Part shown: positions 32,763 through 45,400 of the stretch, piece by piece
Layout of the letters: each line of letters opens with the position of its first letter
Numbering within the stretch: position 1 is the first letter of the stretch
NCBI GenBank assembly: GCA_963681505.1
Contig: OY811978.1
Coordinates: 4,186,230 to 4,250,229, forward strand
DNA from: Eunapius fragilis
Lineage: Eukaryota > Porifera > Demospongiae > Spongillida > Spongillidae
DNA length: 64,000 nt
Direction of reading: 5' to 3'
The notes under the pieces: model-generated
What the model was told of the DNA's origin: nothing
The model's database searches: none
The model's input: the letters and a program-made list of their open reading frames with translations, nothing else
Made by a program: the position numbers and the translations under genes

Positions 32763-35700
32763 GTTTCTAGCCCCGAAACTCGTAAGGATTTTTATATTAG
32801 AATGAATCGGAGTGAACACACAGATACAGTGCAGAACACGTGCACATAACACACATATATAGTGGGCTATTCGAATGATCTAGAACAGAATCCTTATGAA
32901 GTGCGAATCACAGGATTACATTAGCACATACAAGTGTTCAACTTTGAGCTCACACAACACCTCCCTTAAAACCAGGGGTGCAAGGCCATACTCTTCTCCA
33001 GTTGGTTGCCATGGGTTGTAATACGCATGTTTCTGCCTTGGCAGGGCTGGGGCTGTCACTGGTTCTGTCTGTTGAGCAACCTGCACACTGACGTCTGGGT
33101 TTTCCCCTAGTAGGGGTTGATCCGCTTCCTGCTGGGTAAATACTGGTGGTTCACTTGGTTCTGTGTCCTCCTGTGAGGTGTACTGGGGCCTCAGCTGCTC
33201 CAAATGTCTTCTCCAAGTAACACCTTTATGAAACACTCGCACCTGCACGCTGCGAGAGCCCAAAACCTTGGTAACAATGGCAGGTACCCATTTTGGGTCT
33301 TTGTCATGTCGGGGACCGAAGTACAATGCATAGCAGGGAGTTCCAACCTTGAAAATAGTGGCCACTTTCTCTACTTGGTCACCATCCTTGGTCATCTGCG
33401 ACTTGGTGGCTTCCTTTGCCTGCTTGCCCTGAGCAATGCGGGCTGGAGATGGCAACAGAACATCTATTTTAGCTCTGATTTGTCGTCCGTTGAGGAGTTC
33501 ACTTGGTGAATAACCCAGATTGAGTGGGGTACGCCTGTATAGCATCAGAAACTCTTGCAGAGCTGATCTGGGCGGGAGGGGTGACTTTGTCAGGGCCTGC
33601 TTAAAGGTCTGCACTAGCCGTTCTGCTGCCCCGTTGGTAGCAGGGTGGTAGGGAGCACCAGTCAGGTGGACGATTCCTCTTCCCTGGCACCATGACTGGA
33701 ACTCTGAAGATAGAAATGAAGAAGAGTTGTCCGTGACGATGGTGTGGGGATACCCAAAGTGGGCGAAATCCTGCTCTAACAGATCAGTAGTTGCCTTGGA
33801 AGAAACTGAGGTGGTTGGATGGATGCAGGGATATTTGGAGTAAGAATCGATGGTAACACGCCAGTTAGACCCCAAAACGTTGATTGCATGGTCCAAGTGG
33901 ATTCGGCTCCAAGGTTTCTCGGGTAGCATCCATGGGTGATTTGGCTGTTTAGGAGGTCTGCTTTGATGCTCAGCACAGGTGCTACACCGGTGACACTGAT
34001 TTGCAATGTCCTCATCAATCCTAGGCCAATAAACAGCTGTTCGAGCTAGCTGTTTCATTCTTTGCATTCCAAAGTGTCCTAGATGTAAAATATGCAGAAC
34101 TGGAACTGCAAACTCCGTGGAATCACCACCCTGGAACCATATAACAAACACCCATGAACTGTAGAAAAAGAGCTTGAAATCCTCCTGAAGTCCTCTATGC
34201 CCGCTTGGTCCTGTGTTTCAGTTTGAGGGGGCCATCCCTCCCGTGTGAACCGCATGACATTTGCGATGACGGGGTCCCGTGATGACTCCTTGGCCAGTAC
34301 ACCTGGGTCTGTCGGGTTTGTTGAGAGTCAATAGTCTTAATAGCACAGACTATGTCAACGTGTGCCTCATTTTCCTCCCCATCAAAGTCGTTGTCAGGAC
34401 CACTCGGAAGTCGACTCAGGGCATCTGCATTTCCGTGAAGGCTAGTTTTACGGTATTCAATGCTGTAGTTGTACTGGTTCAGGAGTAGGGCCCAACATGC
34501 CAGTCAGTTGGCTGCCAATGCAGGAGTTGCCTTGTCTGGACCAAAAAGTGAGAGTAGGGGCTTGTGATCTGTCACTAAGATAAATTGGCGGCCATAGAGG
34601 AATTGATGGAACTTATGAAGAGCAAAGACTATAGCCAGTGCCTCCTTCTGGATCTGACTGTAGCGTCTTTGGGTGTCTGACAGTGTTTTAGAGACATTGG
34701 CCACTGGACGTTCACTGCCATCTAGATATCTGTGAAAGAGTACTGCTCCCAAACCTGTTTCCGAAGCGTCGCATGAGATACCGACTGGTAGAGATGGGTC
34801 AAAGTGTGCCAATACTGTGTCTGCTGTCAGCATTTCCTTCAGCTTGTTGAATGCAGCCTGCTCAGAAGTGCCCCAATTCCATTTAACATCTTTCTTTGTG
34901 AGATGGTAGAGTGGTTCTGTAACTTTTGCCAAGTTTGGCAAAAATTTCCCATAGAACTGCACTGAACCTAGAAAGGAACGGAGACTGGACACATCTGTAG
35001 CCGCTGGCATCAGCTGAATTGCATCCACCTTGGAACCCTTGGCTATGCCATTGCTGGACAAAGTGTATCCCAGGTACTCGATAGAAGGCTGAGCAAACAA
35101 ACACTTCTCTTGTTGGCATCGAAGGCCTTTATCTTGGAGCCGTTGCAACAAAGCACGAAGATTCTCAAGGTGCTCCACTGCAGACACCCCACTCACCAGA
35201 ATATCGTCTATGTAGACTGCTACACCCTTCAGGTCACTTGTGAGCTGGTCCATTATCTCCTGGAAATGGGCTGGAGCTGAACTAATCCCGAAAGGAAGTC
35301 GGAGCTGTAGAAGAACACCTCGATGGGTGCTAAGAGCCAGGTGCTTCTGACTCTCCGGGCCTAACATTATTTGGTTGAATGCATCAGCCAAGTCGACCTT
35401 GGAGAAACCATAGCTGCCACTAAGCTTTCGCATCAGGTCATCTGGGAGTGGCATAGGGTACCTGTGAGGCTCCAGTTGAGGGTTGACAGTGACTGAATAG
35501 TCTCCGCACACACAAATTGGTGGACTAGACCCCTCTGCTGCTGCCTTCTTCCTGATAGGGACCACAGGAGTTCCGTAACTGTTAAACTGCGTTGGTTTCC
35601 AAACACCCTTGGCCACACCTGTATCGTACGCTTGCGTCAGATCCTCTTGGACTGCAAAGGGGACTACGCGTGGTTTACAGAATATGGGTTTGGAGTCAGG

Positions 35701-37236
35701 CTTGAACTGAATCTCAAGCTGGAAATCCTTTAAACAGCCCAGCTCCTGCTTGAAAAGGTCAGGAAAATCTTGACACACTCTTTTGCAGGCTTCCTGTAGT
35801 GCCACATCTGGTTTGAGATCCTTGAGTATGGGAAGAACAGCTTTGGCACCATTAGATCCCTCGGTAGAGGGAAGAACACTTGGTATGCCCAGGAGAGCCT
35901 GAAGGTTGATGCACAGTCGGACTATAGCGTCACGCCCCAGAAGATTAAGTCTTGAGACCTTGGAGACAGTGAAGGATAGGTTTGGTGATAACCTTTACAG
36001 TATTGCTGTTGCTGTCCTTCCTCTTCTGCAAGCATACTGATTGGAGATGGCCGATCTTCTGGCAGTAATTGCAAATTGATTCTTTGAATGGACAATCCCT
36101 GGCCCCGTGGTCCGTTTTGCCACAACGTGGGCATGTGCCTTTGGGGAAATCAGTCTTGTGACGTGAATGTAAGGCTGCCTTGGACCTTGAGCTCTCCCCA
36201 CCGGATGGAGGTGTTCTTGGAGACTTGTCTTGAACCTTGTTCACTGCAACCACCTGCTTACTCGACGATCCATAAACGGTTTCTTTAGCCACCTTGGCCG
36301 CATCTTCGGTTTCCACCGCCACTGCGATAGCCTTGGCGAAGGTAAGTTCCGCATCCTTTACCTTGAAAAGCGCCTTGAGAATCGCTTCATTATTCACGGA
36401 ACACATGAAACGAGTTCTCATAGCCTCATCCAGTGGATCCTTAATAGAAACGAAATCGCATGTGACGGCGTCCTGGCGAATCCTCGCGGCCAACTCGAGA
36501 ATGGACTACCGGGTCGGCGCTTCATGTCCGACCAGAATTTAAAACGCTCACGCACAATGTACCGGGTCGGGTCGAATTGCGTTCGCATGGACTCGGCGAT
36601 GTCGTCAATAGAAAGCTCGTTGATGTCCTTTGCTGGTGACTGTTGCGATGCCATGTTACTTAACAGTTTGTACGTAACCTTGGTCTGGTTTGTGAGGAAT
36701 ATTTGGGCCACTCGGTCGTCTGGGATAGCGTTGGCTGCCACGAAGGTTTGAAAACGCGCCCAGTAGTCCGTCCATAGTTCCGAGGTTGAGTCGAAAGGCG
36801 AGAAAGTAGGAAAACTGGCCTTCGGAGTGGAACGGTCCAAGCCCTTAGTGATAGCTGTGACGAAGGCTTCTGTTTGTTTGCGTTGCTCTTCCATCTGTTG
36901 CTGAAACAGCTGGAGAAACTCTTTCATGTCCGCCATGAAAGGAAGAGACCGTGGCGGCGTTCACTCGCGTCTGCAGTATGGTAGAACGTTTGCGGTTTCC
37001 CTCGCACGATCCTGCCGACTACGCCAGAAAAATCCTGTCTACATTTAGTTTCTAGCCCCGAAACTCGTAAGGATTTTTATATTAGAATGAATCGGAGTGA
37101 ACACACAGATACAGTGCAGAACACGTGCACATAACACACATATATGTGGGCTATTCGAATGTTCAAGAACAGAATCCTTATGAAGTACGAGTCACGGGAT
37201 TACATTAGCACATACAAGTGTTCAACTTTGAGCTCA
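32763..37236 (-). mobile_element. Ty3/Gypsy LTR retrotransposon fossil
   Basis: LTRs of about 190 bp lie at 32763-32952 and 37048-37236. They differ at only a handful of positions (a few percent), so the insertion is relatively young. Inside the right LTR the minus strand reads TGGCGTAGTCGGCAGGAT, a primer-binding site common in Gypsy elements. A purine tract (AAGGGAGGTG) precedes the left LTR. Parts on the minus strand: gag with two CCHC knuckles (CPRCGKTDHGARDC, CNYCQKIGHLQSVC; about 35.95-36.94 kb), reverse transcriptase and RNase H (34.50-35.81 kb; YIDDILVSG, CDASETGLGAVLF), and integrase (32.92-34.15 kb; zinc-binding H-H-C-C and the DDE stretch with VTDNSSSF). No clear protease active site was seen. 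The coding region is in at least three pieces, so it looks broken. No target duplication was found, so one flank may be rearranged. Confidence 0.92.
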
Positions 37237-37280
37237 TATCCCACCAATTTTCTCGTTAGAGAATGTTTTTCTTTACTTGT
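37237..37280. mobile_element. Foldback MITE end fragment
   Basis: TATCCCACCAATTTTCTCG through CTTTACTTGT equals the right end of the foldback family and directly abuts the Gypsy LTR. The remaining sequence (TAGGAACTACGATA) resembles the sequence next to repeat R at 15332. Confidence 0.75.
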
Positions 37281-37708
37281 ATATATAGGAACTACGATAA
37301 CTCATAATCATATCTAGGTATACACATATATGTTTCGAACGTATTCATAATTCGATTTCTGGAAGGACCTATAGACTGAGGCTACAGTAACCTATGTAAG
37401 TTCGCTCAGCTATGCTATACTACCTAAGCGGTTTGTACATTTTTCGATCTCGCGCATAAACGATGAGCGTGGGGTTAAGTTAAGCCGACTCGAAGTAAGC
37501 GGTACCCTGATCGCCGACGCGATGGTACGTTACATGCACACGCGAAAAGTGGCCCTGTATAAAGTATATGATATACCACTTTTCCAGGACAAGGCAAAGA
37601 TGGGCCACGCGTGCGTTCAAATGCATGGCTGATTAAAATATACTGAAGTCTGGGGCGTAGAGCCTAAGGGGAAGGCGATTTGAAACAGTGGATGATCGCG
37701 CGGAATTA
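37281..37708. other. No gene recognised
   Basis: Short inverted segments (AAAGTGG...CCACTTTT near 37545-37580) but no gene. Confidence 0.3.
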
Positions 37709-37994
37709 AGTCGGACCATAGATTATTTAGAGAGGGATTGGAAGCCGCTCACGTTTGAAAATACGCCGCTTATATCGTGTAAATGATACTTGGAACAACA
37801 AAAAAAGGATGGCAAAACTCACAATGCTTTCGAGGTTATGTAGAAGAAATGATAAAACGCTTACAAGTAGTAGATCGCTAGAACCAGAATTTGTCAAAAT
37901 TGAAGGTGTGAACAACCGTATCACGGAGTGTATGTTTAGAAGTATGCGCTCACGTGAGCGGTTTCCAATCTCTAAATAATTTATGGTCGGGCGA
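37709..37994. mobile_element. TIR MITE
   Basis: Left GTCGGACCATAGATTATTTA and right TAAATAATTTATGGTCGGG are inverted repeats that continue through GGATTGGAAGCCGCTCACG and its counterpart. Length is about 285 bp. The open frames on both strands here are by-products of the palindrome. Confidence 0.75.
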
Positions 37995-38354
37995 GCACTC
38001 TTCATGTGACAGTTGTTGTAAGGGTCTGGGAACCCTTATGTAAATTATTATTACGTAACAGTGAACTAGGAGCTTGGCGGGACGTTGCAGCAGTTAGGAG
38101 AGAACAATCCGTGTCCGCGGACCCCTTAGGCAATTGAAGGCAAGAATCCGATTGGACAATATGTATGTATCAAGACTATATAAATGTGTAGTGAAGTATG
38201 TATAAGTCATGATGCGCCTACCCAGAGATCTATATATGATCTCTGGCCTACCTATCAAGGTTATATACCCTTACGGTCAGGGACATAGCGCAAGCCGTCG
38301 AGTCGCGCTCCGAACAGAACGAGTCTAGCGAGGGGAACCTCTTACAGTTGTGTA

Positions 38355-38909
38355 CACTGCATGAAAGTTTGGATTTACAATATACAGGGTGTTTCAAACG
38401 CTCAGGATTGACTGCTTGATTTCTTTAACATATGTTGCAGTGGTTAGGCAAATACAAATAATTCAATTATTATAAGCGGTTAAGTAACTGTATCAAATAC
38501 CTCATAAATCAAAGCCCTCTATTAACAAAGTTATTCAAGATTGTGGTTTGCGATAATTGATTTTAATAACTAATAATAAGTAATACACGATTTAAATATG
38601 CGGTGGAACAGTACTGATTTCAAGTTCCTAGGTTCAATAGTGAGCTATTCACATTTTAGATCATCATTTGCTTTAAAGTTATTAACTTTTATGTGGTAAA
38701 TATATTTTATAACCATCATAAATTATTCCAGTATAAAATGAAGTCCAAAACACTACTTGATTTGGTAATGGATTATTTAATGGTGCGTTATAAAAATAGT
38801 AAATGAATCCTTTATATTAACTATTGTGTTGATGTCACATATACCATATTTACTAACACATTTGATCAGTAGTAAATATATTGTAAATCCAAACTCTCAT
38901 GCATGCAGT
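38355..38909. mobile_element. TIR MITE of about 555 bp
   Basis: ACTGCATGAAAGTTTGGATT at the left returns as AATCCAAACTCTCATGCATG at the right, forming inverted repeats of about 30 bp ending in TTACAATATA. The AT-rich interior has no coding potential. Confidence 0.65.
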
Positions 38910-39129
38910 GGTACGTCATAGCAGTTAATCGAATTCTCAGCCTAACGTAACGTCGCGCCTCATGCATTCTCATCCAACTCGAGGAAACAAGGCTTTCAGT
39001 TGTCAATCTGATTTGGATTGGAAAGGATAATTTTAGAGCTTGGGCTATAACGATTTTAATCTAACGATGCGCATGTAACTGTCAATAGTGATTGTGTGCC
39101 CATATGATAATTGGACCGGTCTTTATTTT

Positions 39130-39426
39130 ACAAGTAAATAAAAAAACATTCTCTATGAGAAAGTTGGTGGCATATAGGATTTGAAGGCAATGGTGGTGTA
39201 AAAAGGAAGGAAACAAGGGTCTATAATAATAAGGGAAAATGGAATAGTCTCCTATATTTAGCACGCGAACAACATACTATATCCTACATATAGAAATGTG
39301 CTAAATATAGGACTATTCCATTTTCCCTTATTATTAGACCCTTGTTTCCTTCCTTTTTACACCACCATTGCCTTCAATCCTATATGCCACCACTTTTCTC
39401 ATAGAGAATGTTTTTTATTTACTTGT
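39130..39426. mobile_element. Foldback MITE, copy 3
   Basis: Palindrome with ends ACAAGTAAATAAAAAAACAT and its complement. The interior is diverged from copies 1 and 2 (GGTCTATAATAATAAGGG), so this represents a separate subfamily. Confidence 0.85.
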
Positions 39427-39518
39427 TTCATTTATTTTTATTCATACCCGATTATGAGCCGTAGCATGTTAAGTAATCCATCTTGATATGAGAGGGAGGT
39501 TGTAAACTTACGACATAC

Positions 39519-39841
39519 CTTTGAGTGACCTTAACTCTTTTCGCCGAGCGAGATGCACATTCAGGACTATGGCAATATTGCTCTCTTTTAGCAGCCCGTT
39601 CCTTTTCAGGATCTGCTCGATACCTTGCACGTGGAGATGTCCGTTCCTTCTGAGGATCTGCTCGATATCTTGCGCGTCGAGAGGTCCGTTTCTTTTCAGG
39701 CTCTGCTCGATAGTTTTCACGTTGAGAGGCCCGTTTCTTTTCAGGCTCTGCATTGTAGTTTCCGCTCGGGCTGAATCCAATACGTCGTCTCGAGTTTAGA
39801 GGTACTTTGCTCGTCGTTTGGCTTTCTTCTTTTCCTGACAT
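39519..39841 (-). CDS. First exon of an unknown protein with charged 17-residue repeats
   Basis: ATG on the minus strand opens 107 codons ending in phase 2 at a good donor (AAG|GTATGT). The peptide begins MSGKEESQTTSKVPLNSRRR, then carries about four repeats of the type (N)YRAEPEKKRTSRRAR and YRADPEKERAAKRE (17 residues, 51 bp), then RSAKRVKVTQR. It is strongly basic/acidic and probably disordered. Similar YxADPEKKRA repeats occur, as far as I recall, in many invertebrate proteins that are themselves linked to mobile elements; that link is inference. No second exon was found to the left, where only MITEs lie. Gene or decayed transposon exon, I cannot tell. Confidence 0.45.
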
Positions 39842-41995
39842 GAAGACATTTTTACAAAGAGCGTCAAACTACAACGATCGAAGCACAAGAATGATTATAG
39901 TACGCACGTGCACGTTGTTTAATTTAAATACATGTAGTGCAAAACCGGATACATGCCACAGTTAATTACCACTACGTGTAGTGCCCAGACCGTACACATT
40001 TGATTACATCATGTATACTACTAGTAGTTCGTATAAAGAGCGAAATATGACCTATCCGAGTCGTGTCAGTGCAGTAAGCATAACTATACGTGATTTGCTA
40101 ACACAACCACCGATATAAATCATGTAGCCTCGAGACGTTTTGACCACAGAAGCGAGAATGCCAACGAATTATGAAGCCATTGGTGTGATTTTCATTTCTT
40201 AAAAGTGTTCCTATCGCGAGTTATGCGTGGTCAAGAAGAACAAAAGAACAATACGTGGGACTGGGTACGAGTTTGGAAATAGTTTTGTTCTCTACAACCA
40301 CGCGGTTTTGTGACATCAAACAAACACGAAACTGCTTGTTGTTGCCTTCTTATACGATGACAACAAGGTAAGCCATCCGCTCGTCAGGAGTCTTGTTAGA
40401 AGCGGGTCGCGTTTTTGAATGACATTCATAATCGGGGTCAAAACTCTCGACAATTACCTCGAACTGATGAAGAGTTAGGTACTGTGTACTCTTAATTAAT
40501 TCTATACGTTTCCAATTCGAATTGCTACACCACCCTGCATGGTATCGAATTAGTATAGCTGCATGTGTAGCAACCATTTTATACTTCAAGAAGTCGAAAA
40601 AAATAATCATTTTTATGGCAACAATCCTATATGATAATATGGTGATTATTATAAGGTATTGAACCGGCACATGTATACGCTAAAAAATTGGTCTCCACCA
40701 ACAATAGCAATCATAGTTGAACTATGAGCACGGCAGTATTAAAATTCACAAGGTTTAAAGCCAAAACTATGTTTACACCACAATAAACACTCTGGTTGGA
40801 CAGAGTAGTGGATATAAGGAATTAAACAGCAAGAAATAAGATGTTACAATCAGGCCTAAAAATTCAATGGAAATCACTGAATTGAAACCTTTATATATAT
40901 TTTCGAATCTATATTAACTAAAGCATATTTGAAGCGTATTATACATGTATCGTTTGGGGCTATTTACAATCTTAAAAAACAGTTATTCTTGAAGAGATAT
41001 AACTGAAATTGAAGGGAGAAAATTGTAAACTATATTTGGAATTCTAAATACGCCAATTAATGGATCTGATACCGAGAACTGAAATATAGCGCTGATCTGA
41101 TCGGCACACGCATGCACTTTCGACATGCCGCGTGCATCACATCAACACCGAGGATGGCAGATACAAAAGTGATGAAGGTACCGGTTTAAAGAAGCATAGT
41201 TCAATTTCTTCATATGGTGCAGATATAAGAAGACACGGTACCCCTGGTAAGTTGCACTCTTATTGATTGAGGGATTGTTATAGTAGCATGCGTGTGAAAT
41301 TCAGCCCGTGTTGAAAACGAAGGCCAATTTCTGTAATTTTCATCTTGGCCAAAACATCATTTTTGCATCAGTGCAACTCAGTGATTTTAAATATAATATA
41401 ATTATAATTATAATATATATATATTTAAATTCTACTTCCATCCAAATTCGTTCCCCTAATTTTTTATCTAGTCTAGCTGCTATAGCGGACGGCCGGTATA
41501 GTCAGGTTTATTAAGGAGGTCCACAAACCGCGACGGTTCCAATATGGATACTTGCTTGTTCTTCTACCTGTCTGGCAAGCAGCTATACGTGCATGTATAC
41601 TGATTAAAATTCGCCTCTTATAGACAAGCGAATGAGATCTTTTTAAAAACGTTTTCATTTATCAAACTGAAATCACTAGCTAGGCACAGGAAACCACCAA
41701 CCTATCTAAAATATACATAAGTGAATACTTGGTTGTAAATAATAGTTAACGACACAATTATTAATTGGCAAATAAAGTGTATATGTATTTCCGTTTTCAT
41801 CGAAATTATGATTATGCCCATTATTTACAGTGTTGTGGAATGTGCTTTGCAGCTGGTCTGTGATTGTGTCTTGCGCTAATGTATTGTATCAAAGGCATTG
41901 TTTTTTTAAAGGGAAAAGAAAAATAGCTATTTTAAAAGAATGAATTACATTGATGTCCGCTTTGAACACATGCCTATATTCCTTCTTCTCTGTAG
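39842..41995. other. No gene recognised
   Basis: AT-rich sequence with short frames only. It could contain the promoter of the exon at 39841 on the minus strand. Confidence 0.3.
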
Positions 41996-42240
41996 GCATG
42001 GTGGAAAGCCGCTGCCGCAGGCAGGACCTATCAAGAGCTCATAGACTGTTACCATTTATGCATGATAAAAATAGCCTCTCATGCCGACAATACATTCATG
42101 GTTACGAGTTAGAGAAAAAAAAAGTCATGCATAATACATGTACAGTAACTGAGAATGAAATCAAAGATATGAATCACTGGACAAAAATTCGCAAAAATGG
42201 TGATGCGACCTCTCTTAAGTTTTGCGGGCAAAGGGGATAG
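41996..42240 (+). CDS. Possible terminal exon of an unknown gene
   Basis: A pyrimidine-rich acceptor (CCTTCTTCTCTGTAG) precedes an 80-codon open frame beginning GMVESRCRRQDLSRAHRLLP and ending KFCGQRG and stop. Composition is protein-like (YELEKKKV, TENEIKDMNHW), but no family is recognised and no upstream exon was identified. It may be chance. Confidence 0.25.
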
Positions 42241-42444
42241 AGGCTTTGCAACTGCTCTTAAAGCTTGAATTGAGTTATGTGTCTATTCTTTAGCATAGGT
42301 TAGTGTTATGAGCTGGTGATGTATACAATATTTTACATGGTTATTAAAGCTTTAAAAGGTAGTCCATTTTAAGCATGTTTTATATTATCCTTCAGTTGAA
42401 ATTTACACTGCATGCATGTACTCACTTTTCCACATGCAGTTCAG

Positions 42445-45400
42445 ATGAATACCTTAAAGCTATTTATCTTAACGTTTTCAATTATTGTGCAAGGTAAGTA
42501 ATAAGGCTTGTTGTAAAATGTACAAGGGATAAAAATTGTCTCTATGAGAAAGTTGGTGGTATATAGGAATGAAAGGCTATAGTAGTGTAAAAAGCTAGGA
42601 AACTAGGTTAACTGACTGGGAAGGACAAATGAAATTGACCTATATTAGTACGTGCATGCCATATTTTTATAACTATTTCTCAGTGCTAATATAGGTCAAT
42701 TTCGTTTGTCCTTCCCACGCAGTTAGTAAAATCGTGTTTCCTTGCTTTTTACACCACTATAAGCTTTCATTCGTATATACCACCAACTTCCTCGTAGAGA
42801 TAATTTAATCACTTATTTCTTTCTTTTGTTTTAAATTCTTCAGTAATTACATTTTAATTTCTGTACCATGAAATGATAAAAGGAATTTACTATGATCAGA
42901 ACGCCCGCCCATCGGTAGTGGTGATGGCGTCGTTGGGTGTAGCCCCAGACAGTCGCGAGGGAAGGGCAGGTGGTCATCGTTCCGATCAGACTAAATCAAA
43001 TCCAACCGTCCTAGCCTAAGTTGCCAAACTAATACTAGCGTACTATTATGGATGATAAAACTCGTTTTTAATTTTAAAAGTATTTTTATATGTCTTTTTA
43101 ATAAATAAACAATGAACATACATTCTTTACAAATGTTGAAATATAAATAATTAAAATATCTATCTATAGCTATAACTTAGATACAATAAGTCAATACACC
43201 GGAGACCTAACCAATATGGCCTTTGCGTTAAGCTGACACAGCAGAAACGTAGTACACATGCAGTGCGAGTACGTGCAGCAAGTCTGTCGACACGGTTTCC
43301 TCTGCCCAACAACCATATGTCTCGATGGCTATATAAATTCAAACCCAGCCCAAACGGTTGCATTTCACATGCATGCATAATTGGCGGCATGTTTGCGGGC
43401 TTCAGCAGCCGATGCAGCGGATCCAGCGTCACACTCACTTCATTTAAAAGTAGTGGGATTTAGCGGTGATGTGACGATGAAATCCAAAATTAATACTGCC
43501 GGCTTGCCAAACTCCCAGTTCTGCACCAAGATGTATTTTTATTTTTAACATTGTGTACCGCTGTACGATCACACTTTTAATGTGTTTGCCATGCAACTGC
43601 TTAGTATACATGGTCCTCTGGTCTGGAGGCAACCGGCGTAACGAAAGCATGTTCTTGCAGACTGTAGGGCTATTGCCGCTGGTTCTGTTTCGGGGAGGGG
43701 CTGTAGGCTGTATAGCACTGACTTCCCGTTGTACCTGATCGCGTATACGTAGTGGAATTCAATACCATCCCCCTGCGTATACATTGGTAGAAATTAGGTC
43801 AAAACAAATACAAGCGATAGTACAGCTTTGGTTCGATCGCCCAATTACTTGCCAAAACATGCAGGCCATAACTAAACTTTCGTTTATGCTGTGTAACACA
43901 TGATAGAGCCTAGTGTAACCAGGGGCGGATCCAGGATTTCAGAAAAGGGGGGGTTGCTAATTAATTTCATGAAGCGGGGGAGGGGGTCTGGGGCGGAGCC
44001 GCCTCTGGTAACGCACAGGCGTAAATGCTTAATAAAATGATACCTTAAATTTCCGTCATATATGGTCGGATATGTAGCTGTATATATACCCTGAAATCAT
44101 CACAAGGGCCTCAGGAGGAATAAGAATTTGAATCACGCTCACGACACGTGATTTATTATGTGTTACATTAGACACTACTCGCTTTAGTTATTGCCCGAAC
44201 AGTTAGGTTAGGCGTCTAACAGACCCCTCTGGATAACATGCGCATAGGCGGAGGAGGTGAACAAATCAAAATATCAAATCATGTTCACAATTAATTTTCC
44301 CTACAGTGTATGGTGGAAAATGCTTGTGAATAATACTTGGGCACCCCTTATGGATGCGGACACATCTTAAAGCGATCGGTACACTTGGCGTTCTTTATAC
44401 AAACGTACCTATCATAAGGTATGCTATCCCAATGGAAGAGGAGACGACGACGACGGTGGAGAAATTTTAGATGGAACAGTGGAAGTCAGACATTGCAGTT
44501 ATGGGGTACCACAATTGAATGTGTGAACGTTCTATTACGCCAAATTGCCACGTTAGCCTACGCCCTCTGTTTGCAAGGGTCTGATTATGCTATACCGTAA
44601 TTTCGAATTTCTAACTTCATGACCGCCACTTCTAGCTTTGCAATACATGTATATGGCTTGTTTTATATTTATTGCGCAATGTTACAAATTAAGATGACGC
44701 TATCGCGCGAAGTACGATACGTGATGCTTATGTGCGAGCACAGTGTTCGTCTAATTCGGCAGGTTGTGTGCAAATCTATACCACCTATCACACTGTTTCG
44801 CGCACAAATTGACGTGCCGATTTTTCCTCCATCTCTGTGTTCATTTCTACACGCACGTGTATATATATATATCAATTGTGTGCCGGTTGTGTACATGTAT
44901 TGTCAAGATAGTCACCTGTCAGTAATAAGAAAACAGAGGGCATTAACGTGACCTTTTTGAAAATAGAACATACAGCAGTTTTTTAAAAATAAAAAAAATA
45001 CTTTGTAATCTGCAGCACAGCGTTGACATTAGGACTGCTGCAATAAATCACGATACTTTTATACATATCGCGATATGCGATATTTTTTTGGTCATATCGC
45101 GATACAAACGTGCATGGGGTATACGGAGATAGATGGAAGAATGGACTGAGATCGATAGACGTTCTGAATGTACGAAAAGTAATTCAGCAGGACTAGTACT
45201 GATGTTCGGCCATACACGCGCTGCCGTACTGCGTATACATATACCGTAAATTATGATAAGACGGTTTATGTGTTGGTTCTTTTGTTGCCGCCAGAATAAC
45301 GCAGCCTCAACTATGAAGATTATTGCTCGACGAAATACTTAAAAATATCTCGATACAATATGGCGATATTTTACTCATATCGCGATGTATCACGGGGAAA

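Noticed and set aside
37727-38005. Overlapping frames on both strands
   Set aside because: Both arise from the inverted arms of a MITE.
43160-43438. 92-codon minus-strand frame in gene C intron 1
   Set aside because: No recognisable motif, start context or splice partner.
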